DNA of 64,000 nucleotides from Sanderia malayensis (Eukaryota > Cnidaria > Scyphozoa > Semaeostomeae > Pelagiidae), in assembly GCA_013076295.1 (NCBI GenBank), contig RQOL01000906.1:1364001-1428000 (forward strand), in the 5' to 3' direction. Shown here piece after piece: positions 1 through 12,574 of this stretch. The position numbers were made by a program, and so were the translations under genes. The stretch's first letter is position 1, and each line of letters opens with the position of its first letter. The notes beneath the pieces were generated by a model. It did not search any database. It worked only from the letters and a program-made list of their open reading frames with translations, and was not told the DNA's origin.

Positions 1-1
1 T

Positions 2-832
2 ACCCCACCGTCATCATCATCATCAAATTCGCGTCGTAAATTAGGAGTCATTCACCACTTCCCACCCTCTTCTGCTACAAATAGCCCTGTTGAAGCAACT
101 TCTCCTTCGAAGTCCACCAGTGAAGATGGCGTTAAACGACAACGATTTTCGAACTCGTTTCGCGAGCGAACGCGCGAGTTTCGAATTCAAATGCGACGCC
201 GTTCTGGCACGTGGTCTACGGCGCCTATAGAAGACAAAGAAGCAGATTCTACGATGACGTCATATGCTTCCAGCTCCTCCACCGATTCGCGTTCGTTGTT
301 TCCTGCAGCGGCTAACGACAAGAGACCAGCCTCGGCCACATCATCGCCGGTGTCATCGAGCCGAGGCTCGAGAATCGGGTCTTCGCTAATGTCGATGTTT
401 AATAAGCGTAAATCGAAACAACAGTCGGATGAGGATATCCACAGGCGAAGGTCTGATTCGGACAGGGACTTCCAACTGTTGAAAACGCCCGATGATAAGG
501 TTTTATCTGTATCAATGAGTTATCCGAATTTTCCGAACCAGAGAAAAGACTCAAAGGCCTTGTCTATAAGCAGTAGTATATGTGAAGAGAGTTACGATAC
601 GAACTCAGAGCATTGTACCAACCTATCTACGATAAAAGATGAAACAACAACAGCAACAACACCCGGAGAGAAGGAGACTAGTGAGCATGATTTGACAAAT
701 GGACATGTTGAGAATGGGACATTTTCGGATGGTACAGAAGGGACCACTACGTCGAAGAGTGTGACTAAAAAGCCAAAGAAAGGAAAAATCATGAGGACAC
801 TGAGACATATGATGGGCAAGGGAAAGAACTGA
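2..832 (+). CDS. C-terminal part of a Ser/Thr-rich protein, 5' end outside window
   Basis: The reading frame is open from base 2 to a TGA at 830-832, giving at least 276 residues. The Met at 191 is probably internal, because the upstream frame is also open and has the same composition. The sequence is low complexity and hydrophilic: a Ser run near the start, several Arg/Ser stretches, and a strongly basic tail ending in a Lys/Gly-rich segment. There are no membrane segments or Cys clusters. The many basic-Ser motifs suggest a phosphorylated, largely disordered tail of a cytoplasmic or nuclear protein, which is inference. I do not recognise the family. A polyadenylation signal 17 bases after the stop supports this as a true 3' end. 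Confidence 0.6.
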   Translation, partial: TPPSSSSSNSRRKLGVIHHFPPSSATNSPVEATSPSKSTSEDGVKRQRFSNSFRERTREFRIQMRRRSGTWSTAPIEDKEADSTMTSYASSSSTDSRSLFPAAANDKRPASATSSPVSSSRGSRIGSSLMSMFNKRKSKQQSDEDIHRRRSDSDRDFQLLKTPDDKVLSVSMSYPNFPNQRKDSKALSISSSICEESYDTNSEHCTNLSTIKDETTTATTPGEKETSEHDLTNGHVENGTFSDGTEGTTTSKSVTKKPKKGKIMRTLRHMMGKGKN

Positions 833-848
833 GAACGTTTAATTTGTT

Positions 849-854
849 AATAAA
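849..854 (+). terminator. AATAAA polyadenylation signal of the first gene
   Basis: A canonical AATAAA lies 17 bases beyond the TGA at 832, on the same strand. Confidence 0.6.
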
Positions 855-2160
855 ATGTTTCGATTTTTTCTCTGTCATTTGTATTTTGCAGATTTATGTT
901 CAGATTTTAATGTTTTACAACTTATTTGAAGATGTTGTGTTTTTAGAGACACACAACCCTGCAATTAGAAATTGTTTTCTCTATTTTTGATAACGCTGTT
1001 AACATTTATGCTATCCACAATAGATTTGGAAATTTGATTAAAATGTTGAGTTGAATAATATCAGTAATATATATATATATATGAGCCAGAGGTTTTTATA
1101 TGATATAATAACTATATAGTTAACACGTTTTGTTTATAATAAATTCTGTTCAAATTTCAGTCGGTACAAGACATGGACATAACCAGAGGTTGTAAAGGGG
1201 GAGCATTTATATAACTCTGAAAGTCAAACGACAAAAGAGCACTCGTATGATGCAATAAATAATGAAAGCTGCTGTTGTAAAGGTGGGGGCGTGATTTCTT
1301 GGCTCCTCCTCTGGCTCTGTCCCGGCTGCAACGGAGTTCAATGTGGTTAATATTGCTCTCTTCATATAGTCAATATTCCCAAGTACCTTATTAAAGTAAA
1401 AAATTACATACTTCTGGGAGATGTGCTGCTATTAATTGCTTGTATCATATTGCAACGCCGCCTACTCCGCCATTTTAAAACGTTTGTTTGGTCTTGTTTT
1501 GTTTGACTGATTTTAAAGTTTCTTACCCCTAGGTCTTCTGAAGTCATAACCAGCAATTGTTTACAAAGATTAATTCTTTTATACGCTCAACTCTTGAATG
1601 TGTTGCTCAAACAACACTTTCTTTGCTGTCGTTGGTTGCAAACCTTTGTCTGTCATCATCAAATATTCCTCTTTCTCTTGTGTTTTGCAGATGCTATTAA
1701 TTGGGTGGCTGATATTTTCGTATGTATTTCATTTACGAAAAACGTTTGATTTGATTTGATTTTTGTTACTTCCAGCACCATATTTCCAAATGAGTTTTCT
1801 TAAGTTGCATGCATTGCAGGAAGATTGCAGCTATCCCCGAATTTTTATTCACCCCCGTATTATTCCCATTTGATGTCTTTTGTTTTGTTGACCCACTCAG
1901 TCACAGAATAGAGACTCGGTTCCTGTCTGGTTATTCTGTTTCAAGGATTCACGTGATGGCCCCGTGAGACCACAACAAAAGCCAGGCCAGCCGAATTTTG
2001 CAATATTTATGCCGGTTTGCTCAGGTCCGCTCACCTCTGGCTCAAACTGGCCTCACTGAATGCTGTCTGAAGGCCAAATTACGAGTGTAGTGATGCAATA
2101 TAGCTGATCAATTGCAGCAGAAAGCATCTGATTTGATGCAACAACCCAGACATTAATCAC
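855..2160. other. Intergenic, no gene seen
   Basis: AT-rich DNA with a short (AT)n run near 1068-1081. All frames are broken. I see no splice-bounded coding exon and no recognisable repeat family. Confidence 0.5.
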
Positions 2161-2170
2161 GTGTGTTGTG

Positions 2171-2301
2171 TATAAAACGCCAAGGTGATTTTCCTTCTCA
2201 GAACATCTTGCTTTGTTTCAGTGCGACTTGGAAGCTGCTACAAAACGTTTTCATTGAGAAACACGTTAGCAAGTTTTGGAATTTTCATCAGACCGTCGTA
2301 G
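2171..2301 (+). promoter_or_regulatory. Putative TATA box and noncoding first exon of the transporter gene
   Basis: TATAAAA at 2171-2177 is followed by a transcribed-looking stretch that ends in a good donor, G|GTAAGA, after 2301. The matching acceptor, a pyrimidine tract ending in CAG, lies at 2752-2761, four bases before the ATG at 2766. This suggests a 5' UTR exon spliced to the first coding exon. It is inferred from motifs only. Confidence 0.4.
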
Positions 2302-2765
2302 GTAAGATGTTATTGAATACAATACGTTACTTTACTTGCATTAACATTTTGAGTTTGCATTAACATTTTGAAATGCCAACTGCAGTTCATATGAATTTGC
2401 TAAATTTATGCTGACTGATATTTACGTTACGTATATTAATGTAAGTTTCCAGATAACGTAAATTTCTCGAGATATTCAAGGACATGAATTCAATCATTTT
2501 CCCCCGACCTCAAACCCTCTTCCCTGTTGTATTCGTTTTACTTCACGGTCCGGTCCCCCCTATCACGGGAGAGGGCTCATTCTTATTCAAACCCAACCGT
2601 GAGCGCAGGCCGGGGGAATAATTGATCTGTTTTTTGCGAGAAAGTTTTTAAAAAGTCTCCATGGCGAGATTAAATTGAGATTTAACTTGAAAAGAATTTT
2701 AAAACTCAATAATTAATGGCGTTGGCAATTATTTACGTCAATGTGCGTTATTGTTTTTCAGAAAA

Positions 2766-4228
2766 ATGTATAAGGCCGATGAGTTAAACCCCGTCTCATC
2801 GGATTATAACAGCTCTGATATTAATGGCGAGAGTCAAGAAGACGACAAGCCATTAGTGCCCCCAACTCATGGCCTAACAGTAATCACTTGTGCCCTATTC
2901 ATAGTTGGCGAGATGGCAGGCAGTGGAGTGCTTGCCATTCCAAAAGCCATATCCGATGCTGGTTGGACGGGCATCGGATTACTCTTAGTCTGCTGCATAC
3001 TATCTCTTTACTGCGGCGTGATTCTCGGAAAGTGCTGGACAATTCTGCGTAAAAAGAAGACAGTTTACCAAGCGTACCCCCGCGATCCTTACCCGTCGAT
3101 TGGCTACGAGAGTTGTGGAAGACTTGGCAGGGGGGTTGTCGAGGTCTGCCTTATCGTCACACTGTTAGGCGTATGCATCGTCTTTCTCATTCTCGCCTCC
3201 GACAACATCGCCAGCCTTGTGAACGTAAAAATCGGCAATTTCACGTCGACAACTGACAAAGCACGGATTTGGCTGCTGATAATCAGTATGTGCTTGCTTC
3301 CCTTCACCTACCTCGAATCACCGAAAGACATTTGGGTATTCGCGTTGCTCGCAACTCTGGCAACGTCGGTAGCTTGCGTTTTGATCGTCATAAAATCGGG
3401 AATTGATTGCCCGAGTGATTTGAGCCGAGTACCGAAAAGCACGGTGACGATCGAGTCATTTTTCTCGGCATTCGGCACAATTGCGTTCTCGTTCGGCGGT
3501 GCGACTCTGTTTCCCTCCTACCAATCGGACATGAAAGAGCCGAAGAAGTTCCCGAAAGCCGCTATGCTTGGATTTCTTGTCGTTTTCATGATGTACTTGC
3601 CGACTGGAGCTGTGCCATTTCTCGCCTACGGTGACAACCTTGACTCGAATGTGCTCACAACGCTAAAGTCTCAAGGCGATACTGGTGCCCTGAGACACAT
3701 CGGCACTGCAGCTGAGGTCCTCATTACATGCCATCTTCTCTTCTCATTTGTTATCGCGTTGAACCCAATTTCACTGCAAGTAGAAGAGTACCTAAAGTGG
3801 CCACAAAGTAAGTTGCTATATCAGTGACTTTCCTAATTGTTGATGGCAATTTAATGTTTTATTTGTTTAGTTATGTTTCTTCAATCTTGCACTATCTATC
3901 GTCGTCGAAGCGTGTTTCAATCAGATTTTCATTATTTCTTTTCTACACAGAGTTTGGATGGAGAAGATGTTTGATACGCACAGGTTTAATGCTGGTCATT
4001 CTTGGTATAGCTGAGGCTGTGCCGAAATTTGGGCCTATTCTTTCTTTAATTGGTGGCTCGACAGTTACACTGATGGCCTTCGTTCTTCCTTGTATCTTCT
4101 ACTTGAGATTAAAGCCAGATGCTCCCATTTATATCAAGGTATTGCACTTTGAAATAGTCGCAGTGGCACTTGTGAGCGGGGGAACTGCTACATATTCTGC
4201 AATTGTGGCCATTAAGAACACTTTCTAG
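2766..4228 (+). CDS. Amino-acid transporter, Aa_trans superfamily (SLC32/SLC36-like)
   Basis: Two exons, 2766-3807 and 3951-4228, joined in phase (A|gtaagt ... acacag|AG), give 439 residues. After a hydrophilic acidic N-terminus of about 40 residues there are roughly eleven hydrophobic segments. The first carries the family-typical GEMAGSGVLAIPKA motif followed by GWTGI, and a later helix has FGTIAFSFGGATLFP. These are hallmarks of the amino-acid/auxin permease superfamily (vesicular GABA/glycine, AVT and PAT transporters). It should be a proton-coupled amino-acid carrier of the plasma membrane or an acidic organelle; the substrate cannot be read from sequence. I chose the ATG at 2766 because it directly follows a splice acceptor. 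The length fits the family. Confidence 0.85.
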
Positions 4229-4687
4229 GTATCGATAACTTGTATGATTTACACTTGTGGAAAGTGTTCAAAACGAACTCTTTCCGCACCAAGTCACTCC
4301 ACACGCATGGATGTAGTTCGCGTAAACAGATAATAATTTTAAAAATTATGATTTATAAAATATGATTGAAAATCGATGTTATATTCTAGGATTTTAGATT
4401 TTTTACTCATTTTATACTAATGGTTTTACTATACATTTATATTTGGTTTGTTAATTTGTGAAATAATATATCGAAGAGCATACAAAAGTGACGCAATCTT
4501 CTTTAACATTGATAACGAGATTCAAATTGAACTCGAGGTAATTTTGTCAACAAGTAAAAGGCCCAATTGTTAAAACAGCTGCTGACTGAACAAAATGTAA
4601 ACAATTTAATTTCGCGTTTTTAGTTCACACGCTATTCTTCAACCAAGATAATTACTAAGTCGTTTATCTAACGTACGTAGCTTCAAA
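4229..4687. other. Intergenic spacer between transporter and ankyrin/GH20-like gene
   Basis: AT-rich, with no coding frame. It probably contains the 3' UTR of the transporter and the promoter of the next gene. No canonical AATAAA was found close to the stop. Confidence 0.4.
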
Positions 4688-7600
4688 ATGTCCGAGGAAA
4701 CTTCAAATTCAAAACAAAAAGGAAGGATTATTTGTCAAGATGGCGAGTTGGAATACGAAGACCCTGCAGTTGAAGAAGGTTTTGCTGATTTAAAAGCCGC
4801 TATCTTAACAGGGAGGACAGACATTGTCAGGATAATATTATCGGCTGCACAATCATGTGTGTAATTACATTTTGTTTTTGTTTTTATTTGAATATGACTT
4901 TTATACCGAGTTTGATCACACACAGAGACAGGGCAAAACTAAAACCCTGAGAAAAAATCTGCACACGTGGATTGTAAGGTTCATTGTTTCAAAGACAACG
5001 GAATTGTTCTATTCAATGTTCTTTTCAATGCTACTTTTTGGAACCTCTGAATGCATATAGGCGGATTTACACGGTACAAGTTGGCTACAAGTTTTTTCGA
5101 TATTGGACTGCAAACTTGAACTTGTATCGTGTAAATGCCCTAAAATTCTGTTCACGCCTGTTGTTTTGATTGACGTTAATCCTCCATCACAGTCGAAAAA
5201 TTTCTGACTCGATGTCAAAAAGTTTTCAGTTCACACCATTTTTTCAAAGACGCCGCAAATCGCTACTTCACGTAAGGTTTGTTTTGATTCGCGAATCGCA
5301 GATTTTGGGAAGGAAAACTCAATTTTCGCAGCAAAATGGTTCTGATAACGGATAAAAGTTTATCTCGCGTGCGTCAACTTAAATTATCAGATTTATGAAG
5401 AAATTTATGACAAAATTTCAGCATCATAATTAATTAAATACTCAAAACAAGCAACAACATTGCCCCATGCCATGAAGCGCGTTCTGGGCCATAAAGATGG
5501 TTTGCAAACGTCTCTCAAACTGTTTCTACAGTCACATGCCTCCTATTGTCCTTCATATTTCAGATGACCATGCCAAAAACATGTTAGAAATGGATATATA
5601 CAACGCTAATTTGTCCAAAAGCATATTAGGCCCACCGCAACACAAGCAGCACCATAATCAGCAATGAAAATGCAAATAATATTGTAATAAACCTTTTGAT
5701 GGATAATTATTATTATTATTATTTTACTATACCATAATTAATAATGGCTTGTTTTGAATATTTAATTAACTACTGGTGCTAAAATTTTGTCATAAATTTC
5801 TTCATAAATCTGATAATTTAAGTTGACGCACGCGAGATAAACTTTTATCCGTTATCAGAACCATTTTGCTGCAAAAATTGAGTTTTCCTTCCCAAAATCT
5901 GCGATTCGCGAATCAAAACAAACCTTACGTAAAGTAGCGATTTGCGGCGTCTTTGAAAAAATGGTGTGAACTGAAAAACTTTTTGACATCGAGTCAGAAA
6001 TTTTTCGACTGTGATGGAGGATTAACGTCAATCAAAACAGCAGGCGTGAACAGAATTTTAGGGCATTTACACGATACAAGTTCAAGTTTGCAGTCCAATA
6101 TCGAAAAAACTTGTAGCCAACTTGTACCGTGTAAATCCGCCTTATGGAGTGTGCTGTTCAAATAATCTAGCATTTTTATTGTCTTCCTTGGTGGAGATAA
6201 AAGGGTGGTATAACTTGCTGACTTCACTAACTCTTCATTTTGTACTTTCTTTTAAAGACAGAGACGAAGAAGAGTCCCTTAGCGATGATGAAGAAAGTGA
6301 TGGCAATGATAAACGACCAAAAGATGAAGAAATACTGGATCTTCTTCAAATGTTATTGAATTTTCGAGATAATGACACAGGAACAAGTCTTCATTATGCT
6401 ACAAAAGTATTAATTTGCCCTTTGAAGAAGCACTACATTGCTTCATAAAGAAAAATAGTTTTTTATATTGTCCTTCATTATCAAATATTGATTATCTTCT
6501 TTTTGAACTTTCAAGCTTGATAAGACTGACATTGTCAGATCTTTGCTTGCTGCTGGAGCCAATCCAACTTTAAGGAATCTTGAAGATGCCACTGCTTATG
6601 ATTACTGCAAAACAGATGCAATGAAAACTGTTTATGTTGGAGCGTTATTGCAAGCAGTGGCGCAATCAAAGTAAGTCATGTAGAATTGTACCTTAGGCAA
6701 CAACTGATCAAATTAGAATGTTGGTTCTGTTTGTTAACTACTGTTACAACAATATAGTTTGATGAGGAACACACTGATCAAACAAAAAAGAGTTGAATAT
6801 TAGCAGTTGTAATTCCTTGCAATGCATTGCTGGGTTTTCATCAGTGGCTATTTGTGATGATGGGTTGATGTTTTGCATTCTATTCAAGGAGTTACAGAGT
6901 GAAGCTCTTGCTGCAAGCAGGATTAGATGTCAACTCAGGTGATGGTGCAGTAAGCGATAACAGAATATTGCACTGGGCTGCAAGTTTTGCAGATGCAGAA
7001 ATTGTCAGACTCCTTCTAGGTAGGGAGTTTCTTTCAAGCTTTCAGTTTGATTTTTCTTAAAGCAATCTTGCAGGATGAAACATCTATGTGCTTTGCATTG
7101 AGCTTTCAGTTTATGGTTTTTGCGATTTTCCACATAGATTCTAATGCAGATGTAAATGCAACTAATGCAGATGGTGCCACAGCTCTGCATGATGCCATTG
7201 CAAGAGGAAGTGAAGAGATTGTTGTTGAATTGCTTAATCATGGTGCTAACACTGACATTGTGGCAATCAAAGGGTATGCCTTAATCAGAGCGCATTAATT
7301 CATCCAATATTGTGTTTAAAAAATAGCATTGATTCATATTGCTAATGCTCTTCTCTTGCAGCTCCATGGAAGGGAAAAACTGCCATGATCTTGCCAAAAC
7401 AAAACCTAACATTAGAAATCTTCTTGATAGTCATCATGTGCTGTCGAGAATCCGCTCAGATGGCAGCATTGAAGTTGCTGCTACAATTAGCGAAGCACTG
7501 CATGGTGATCAAATGCAGCCAGACACGCCTGCACTGGCATCAGACACGAGCTCTGCATCTTCAATGTCAAACACACTACAACTTTTATCTCCAACAAACG

Positions 7601-10600
7601 AATCTTTGTCAACACAGCAGATGAACGGCGATCATGCCATTGCGAATAATGGCTGCAATCTAAATATTTCCAATTCTAGTAGCAGTAGTAGTTTTAAGCC
7701 GATACTTTTGCCGCCGAAGTCACCGATGAAGCTGTTCTTTCCGACAATGGTTGCACTAGACCACGGTGTATCCCACCTTTGGCCTCCGCCACAGAAAATT
7801 TCACAGTACAAAGGGACATCATACGTTCCTCCAATAGACTTGCCGCTTGCTTTTATGACTTCAAGAAATTCTTCTCAAGGTAGATTACTTCAACTTTTCT
7901 GAAGTTCTCTATTGCGTAGCATTTTACTTGCGTTTGTCAATAACTTTTGGTTAATTCTCGTTTTGTCTTGTTAGCTCGCCTATCGGAGCTGGTTAACATT
8001 TTCGACGTAATGAAGGCGAAGTTTAAGTCAACCGGATTTGATTTGCAAACCGATCTTTTATCATCGTGTAAGCATTTTTATTTCATGACTTGCATTTCTT
8101 GCTGCATTTCAACATTTGCTTATATTTTTTACAGACTTTGTCATTTATTTTTGTTGCTATATTCTTTACATCCTTGCATCATCCCATTTTCTGTCTTTAA
8201 TTTTACTTGCGGATTTTTCCTTTCTCAGATTCAGCTCTGTGCAGTTGTCCTAAGGGAGGCGTGGAGTGCTATATCGATGAATCATCATTCTCTCACTTAG
8301 ACGAGTATCGACTTCACATTTCCACAAGAAAGGTATATTTCTTTAACGAAAAGCATCTTCAATATCTTCCTTCGCAAATTATTTACAAATATGTGAAATT
8401 CATTTTTTTTTTAATCACGCAAAACGCCTTGTCTAGTAATTGCTTGATAATTTTCAGGTAAAGATTGTTGCTAGCAGCTGTAGATCAATGTTCTACGCGA
8501 TCAATACGTTTCTTCAGTGCCTGAGGATTTTTCAAGGAAAGGGCGTGCCTTTACTGCAGGTAAGTGATTAGTGAATATAACTATTTTCATTTAACTCAAG
8601 TATAATGTCAACCTTTAACTCAAAAATAATTTCAACCTCTTATTAAGTATATGGGATATCGAAGTAATTCTTCAAAATAATGTTCGCGAACTATATGTAA
8701 ATAAAACTGAGTATGTATAAATAAAAGTATATAAATGTAGATTTTATTTGTATTTGCAGATCTCAGACTGGCCAGATATGAATGTAAGAGGCGTTCAGTT
8801 TGATTTCTTTCAAGGAGACCTGCCTAAACTGGTTTGTACTTGTTTAATTCATTCATAGCTTGTTGTTCTCCGTTATTCCTTAATCAAATGAATTTTGCTC
8901 CTTGAAGTCAGTCTGCAGATAATCTTCTTTGATTAATTGTTTCAGGAGAATATCCTTTGGTTTATTGACGATCTTTCAGGATTCAAAGTGAACCAGGTGA
9001 TTTTTCTTTTATTCCTTCATTGTTATTACCAGCTTTATAAAATTAAAATTGTTAATTCATGTATAGATATTTGCAGTGATTTGATATATACCTACCAAAT
9101 TATTGTGTTTTCCTGTTCATTTTTTAGATACATTTGCCTGCCGAATTATTTCTTCCTGGTGACCAAAACAAATATTGTTACTACTCAAGAGGGTAAGATC
9201 ACGCCTACTCTGTAAGATCACGTCTTATAAGTTTACTCTTAGACTTAGAATTTGATACGAAATTAATGAGCTGTATACTATATTTGTTATGCTCCATGTA
9301 CACTATGTTACTGAAAGCAGAAAACTAAAACGTGTTTCACAATATTCTATGACTTTTACGTGTGCTTTTCTTCACAGGGATCTGATCCGAGTTCACAAGT
9401 TCTGTCAAGATAGATACATGGATGTCATTCCTGTTGTTCGGTCTTCAGATGTTCTTGGGAATTACAATGCGCTGTCATATGCAAGCATCAAGTCTGACAT
9501 TCTCCCTCTTTTTCCATCTGCCAGGTAACCGTAGTTATCATATTTTTTCCATATTTATTTACTCACTGATAATTTCCACACGAAATTATTTACATAGACT
9601 TTGATAAGAATTACAGTGTTATGATTTTTTATTGTCCAGCTATTTGAGTGTGAGTTTGAGCAATCTTGAAGACCAGCAGAAAACAACTCGAAATATGGTA
9701 AGACGATTGTTTTCATTCGATCATCAACATTTTGAAATAAATTAATTGCTTGCATTTTCTTTTCATAACGTGAATCTTCGAATATGTCCTCGTCTCTGAA
9801 TAAGCCTACCTCCCTTGGATGAGTCCCCCTCCCTTGAATAAGCCCCCCTCCGTCCAAGAATTTACGGTATTAGTTGTTCTTTTATCTCTGTTATTTGTTA
9901 TTTTGATCGATATTCTCTTGTCTGATTGCTTTTTAGCTGAGTGGAATCACTGATAGCGATTTGGTTAGACGAATCGAGGAGCTGCATGAGTTTTGTGTCA
10001 GCAATGGAATTACGTTGTTACTGGATTCAGAGATGATTCTTCAACAGCCTGTAAAACATCTAGACTTGAACCACAACCTGATCTGCCTAAATATATCAGA
10101 GGTGATAATTCTATTTTGATATCGACAATAATTCAATTATTTGCCCGTAGCAATGTTTATGACAAAACTGCATCTACAATGCTTAATGGTTTCTCATGAT
10201 CCTGATACTTTTATTTTAGAATTAATTTGACTGGATTTCTCGGAATATTTTTTAGGAGTTCAGAAAGGAAGCGACTTGTGAATATCTTTACGATTTGGGG
10301 TAAGTTATCAGCCAAGCAATGGAAATGCAGAAAGTATTAACAGCAGTATATATGTATATACAGTATACGGTCGCTAATTTCATAGAAAGAATATTTTATT
10401 TTTTAGAATCCCTCATATAGACTCGCCTGCACATAGGAATCCCGAGACGTAAGTTTAATTTGAGCATAAATCTTGTTTATCAAGATATATATATATTGTT
10501 CTACCATTAATAGCCAGAAGTGTTACTATCTGTTCTGTTTTTCTCTTTTCTATATTAAAAGGTTTGCATCTTAAGAGCAAGTTGATTTCTTTTTAGAATT

Positions 10601-12311
10601 CTGAAGGACAATCGTACCGAGCTAAAATGCTTCGAAGGTAGCTCACGAAAAGCACTGAAATGTGGAGCCCTTGGCTTGGTGGTCCGTTACGAAGTAAATC
10701 CTTGTCTTTCCACGTTGAGCATTGACAAAGCTTCGATGATTGTTGGCGCAGCACTGGCTTGGAGATCATCTCCTTCTGTGGTATGTACGAAAATTTTGTT
10801 TTGCAGTCGCATTATTTTGTATCAACGCTGTCAAAATATGAACATTAACTACTACTGCAATAAAATGCAAGTGCATGCCATCTCGACCATTAATGCATTA
10901 ACATCAAGTTTAACTTCATCAACATACAACATTAAGCATTAATATAATGTGTGTATCTGTAAACATGATTCAAAGTATTTTCAGCATATTTTGTAAACTG
11001 GTTCGACTAGGATGTTGTGAACTTGAATGTTTTCGAATCATCACAAGTCAAATAGCTTGTCATTTCAAAGTTATAGGTTTTCGTTCTTTTATCTGTGTTG
11101 CATGTTTTTTACTGTTCCCACCTTCCTGATCTATTTGTACGATCTTTTTTAACGAATAGGTCGTGGATGAGGAGATGCTAACAGGAATCATAAACAGGCA
11201 CATTTACCAAGATGATAACGATGTGATTGGAATTTTACTGCTAACTCTGGGCAGCATTGAACAGATCAACTATCTAGGAAAACAAAGTAACGAAGCTAAA
11301 CTAAAGGATATCGAGCTACTTCGACATCAAACCATCAATAAACCATCATTTCTCAAGGCTTTGCTGAATTCGGTTGACGACTTGAGTAACTGTCAAGGCT
11401 CGTTAGAGAATTTAAAGGTGTGTTTTTAATTTTCAACAATTTATTGTTGTTTGCTAGATTGTTTTGTACATGTTTGCAAGGAAGGAGTGCTAGGTGTAAG
11501 AAATGTTTGATATTCCCGAGTAGTCACCCCCTGGGGACTCAGAAACATTATTCTTAAACAGTGTTGATGCATGATCATCAGGAGGTTCAATGTGTTACTG
11601 ATTAGGTTCAATGAGCATACAGCTTATGCTTTTCGTTTTTATTGCAGATTGTTGCTGTTTCATTGAAACAGCTAGGTGTACGTGTTGGGAAATGTAAACT
11701 GAAGTGCGAGACTCGAGAAATGGTGACCACAGAAGTTGCCTTTCTCATCAAGATACTTCTGTTTCTGTGCAGGTAAAAATAATAGTTTACCCCTTGCTCT
11801 GTTTTTGTTCCCTAAGCCGCTGCTTTAATGTCAATGCTATTTTTATTTACATTAAGACACGAGTTTGTATGGTAGTGAAATACAGTATAAGTCATATAGA
11901 GAAGTTTTCTATTACTGCCTCTTGAATTCACAATTGTTATGTTTTTATTTCTGCAGAGTTGGTATGGTGTTGCATAAAAATAGGACTGACAACCAAGAGA
12001 TTCACATAAAAAGCATGACTGAAATCCAACGAAGTGATCTTTCCAATAAGTACGTATTTTTTTATTCTTTTTAATTATCACATCACAGAACTTTACTTTT
12101 TCTTGTGTAAAACATTATCTTGCATACTCAAATCTGTCCTCTTAGATTGATGGGCCTAACTGATGTTTATGAGAAATTCTGCAGCACACACTACAAGGAA
12201 ACTCGTGGCGGTTTGAAGTCTGTTCAACTTTTGAAAACACTTCTCACAAAAATCTATCCAGAAACGGAACCTTCCTTTTTCAATTCCATAACAAGAGCAT
12301 TTAATGTATGA
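4688..12311 (+). CDS. Ankyrin-repeat protein with a GH20 (beta-hexosaminidase)-like domain
   Basis: Twenty-two phase-consistent exons: 4688-4856, 6258-6406, 6516-6670, 6889-7019, 7138-7273, 7362-7879, 7975-8067, 8229-8332, 8458-8559, 8760-8831, 8946-8996, 9128-9192, 9378-9524, 9640-9697, 9937-10101, 10256-10299, 10407-10448, 10597-10780, 11160-11417, 11648-11772, 11957-12049, 12146-12311. They give 1,008 residues. Residues ~30-275 hold ankyrin repeats (LLAAGANP, DGATALHDAI, LLNHGANTDI), then a Ser/Asn-rich linker. From ~430 the order matches GH20: a GH20b-like end (FYAINTFLQCL), DWPDMNVRGVQFDFF near residue 529, a strand ending MDVIPVV, and GALGLVVRYE...GAALAW. The expected Asp-Glu catalytic pair after strand 4 is not seen (LSVSLSNLED instead), so it may be a pseudoenzyme. 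No signal peptide, so probably cytosolic or nuclear. Intron 1 holds a MITE. Confidence 0.75.
5060..6141. mobile_element. Long-inverted-repeat MITE in intron 1 of the ankyrin/GH20-like gene
   Basis: Arms of about 395 bases (5060-5455 and 5741-6141) are near-perfect reverse complements and begin GGCGGATTTACACGGTACAA. The ~285-base loop carries a short open stretch, an acceptor-like tract ending in CAG, a further short frame ending in a stop, and an AATAAA, as if a host gene fragment had been captured. Flanks read ATA on the left and TTA on the right, so no clean target duplication is visible. It has no transposase and is non-autonomous. Confidence 0.85.
9777..9868. repeat. Fragment of the dispersed GAATAAGCCCCC repeat family
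   Basis: Short iterated GAATAAGCC(C)n units end in TTTACGGTA, as in the MITE cluster near 48.4-50.2 kb. It lies inside an intron of the ankyrin/GH20-like gene. Related fragments occur near 18.0, 48.4, 55.4 and 63.5 kb. Confidence 0.55.
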
Positions 12312-12574
12312 CAATATTCATAAATTTAATTTTGAGATATTTCCTATATGATTTACAGTAAAATACGCAGAAAAAACCGCACAAATAGTTACCGGCAGTT
12401 TGTATTAATTTTTCTAGACGATAAATTTTAGCTTAGGTCTTAGCAACTTTTAAAATTTTATTTCATCCATCTGAAGATAGCCTGAATTCATTTACACGTA
12501 TCTTATTTCTAATCAAAACAGAGAAATATAACATGGAGTAATATATGAATATATAAAATCATATGTTATTTTAA

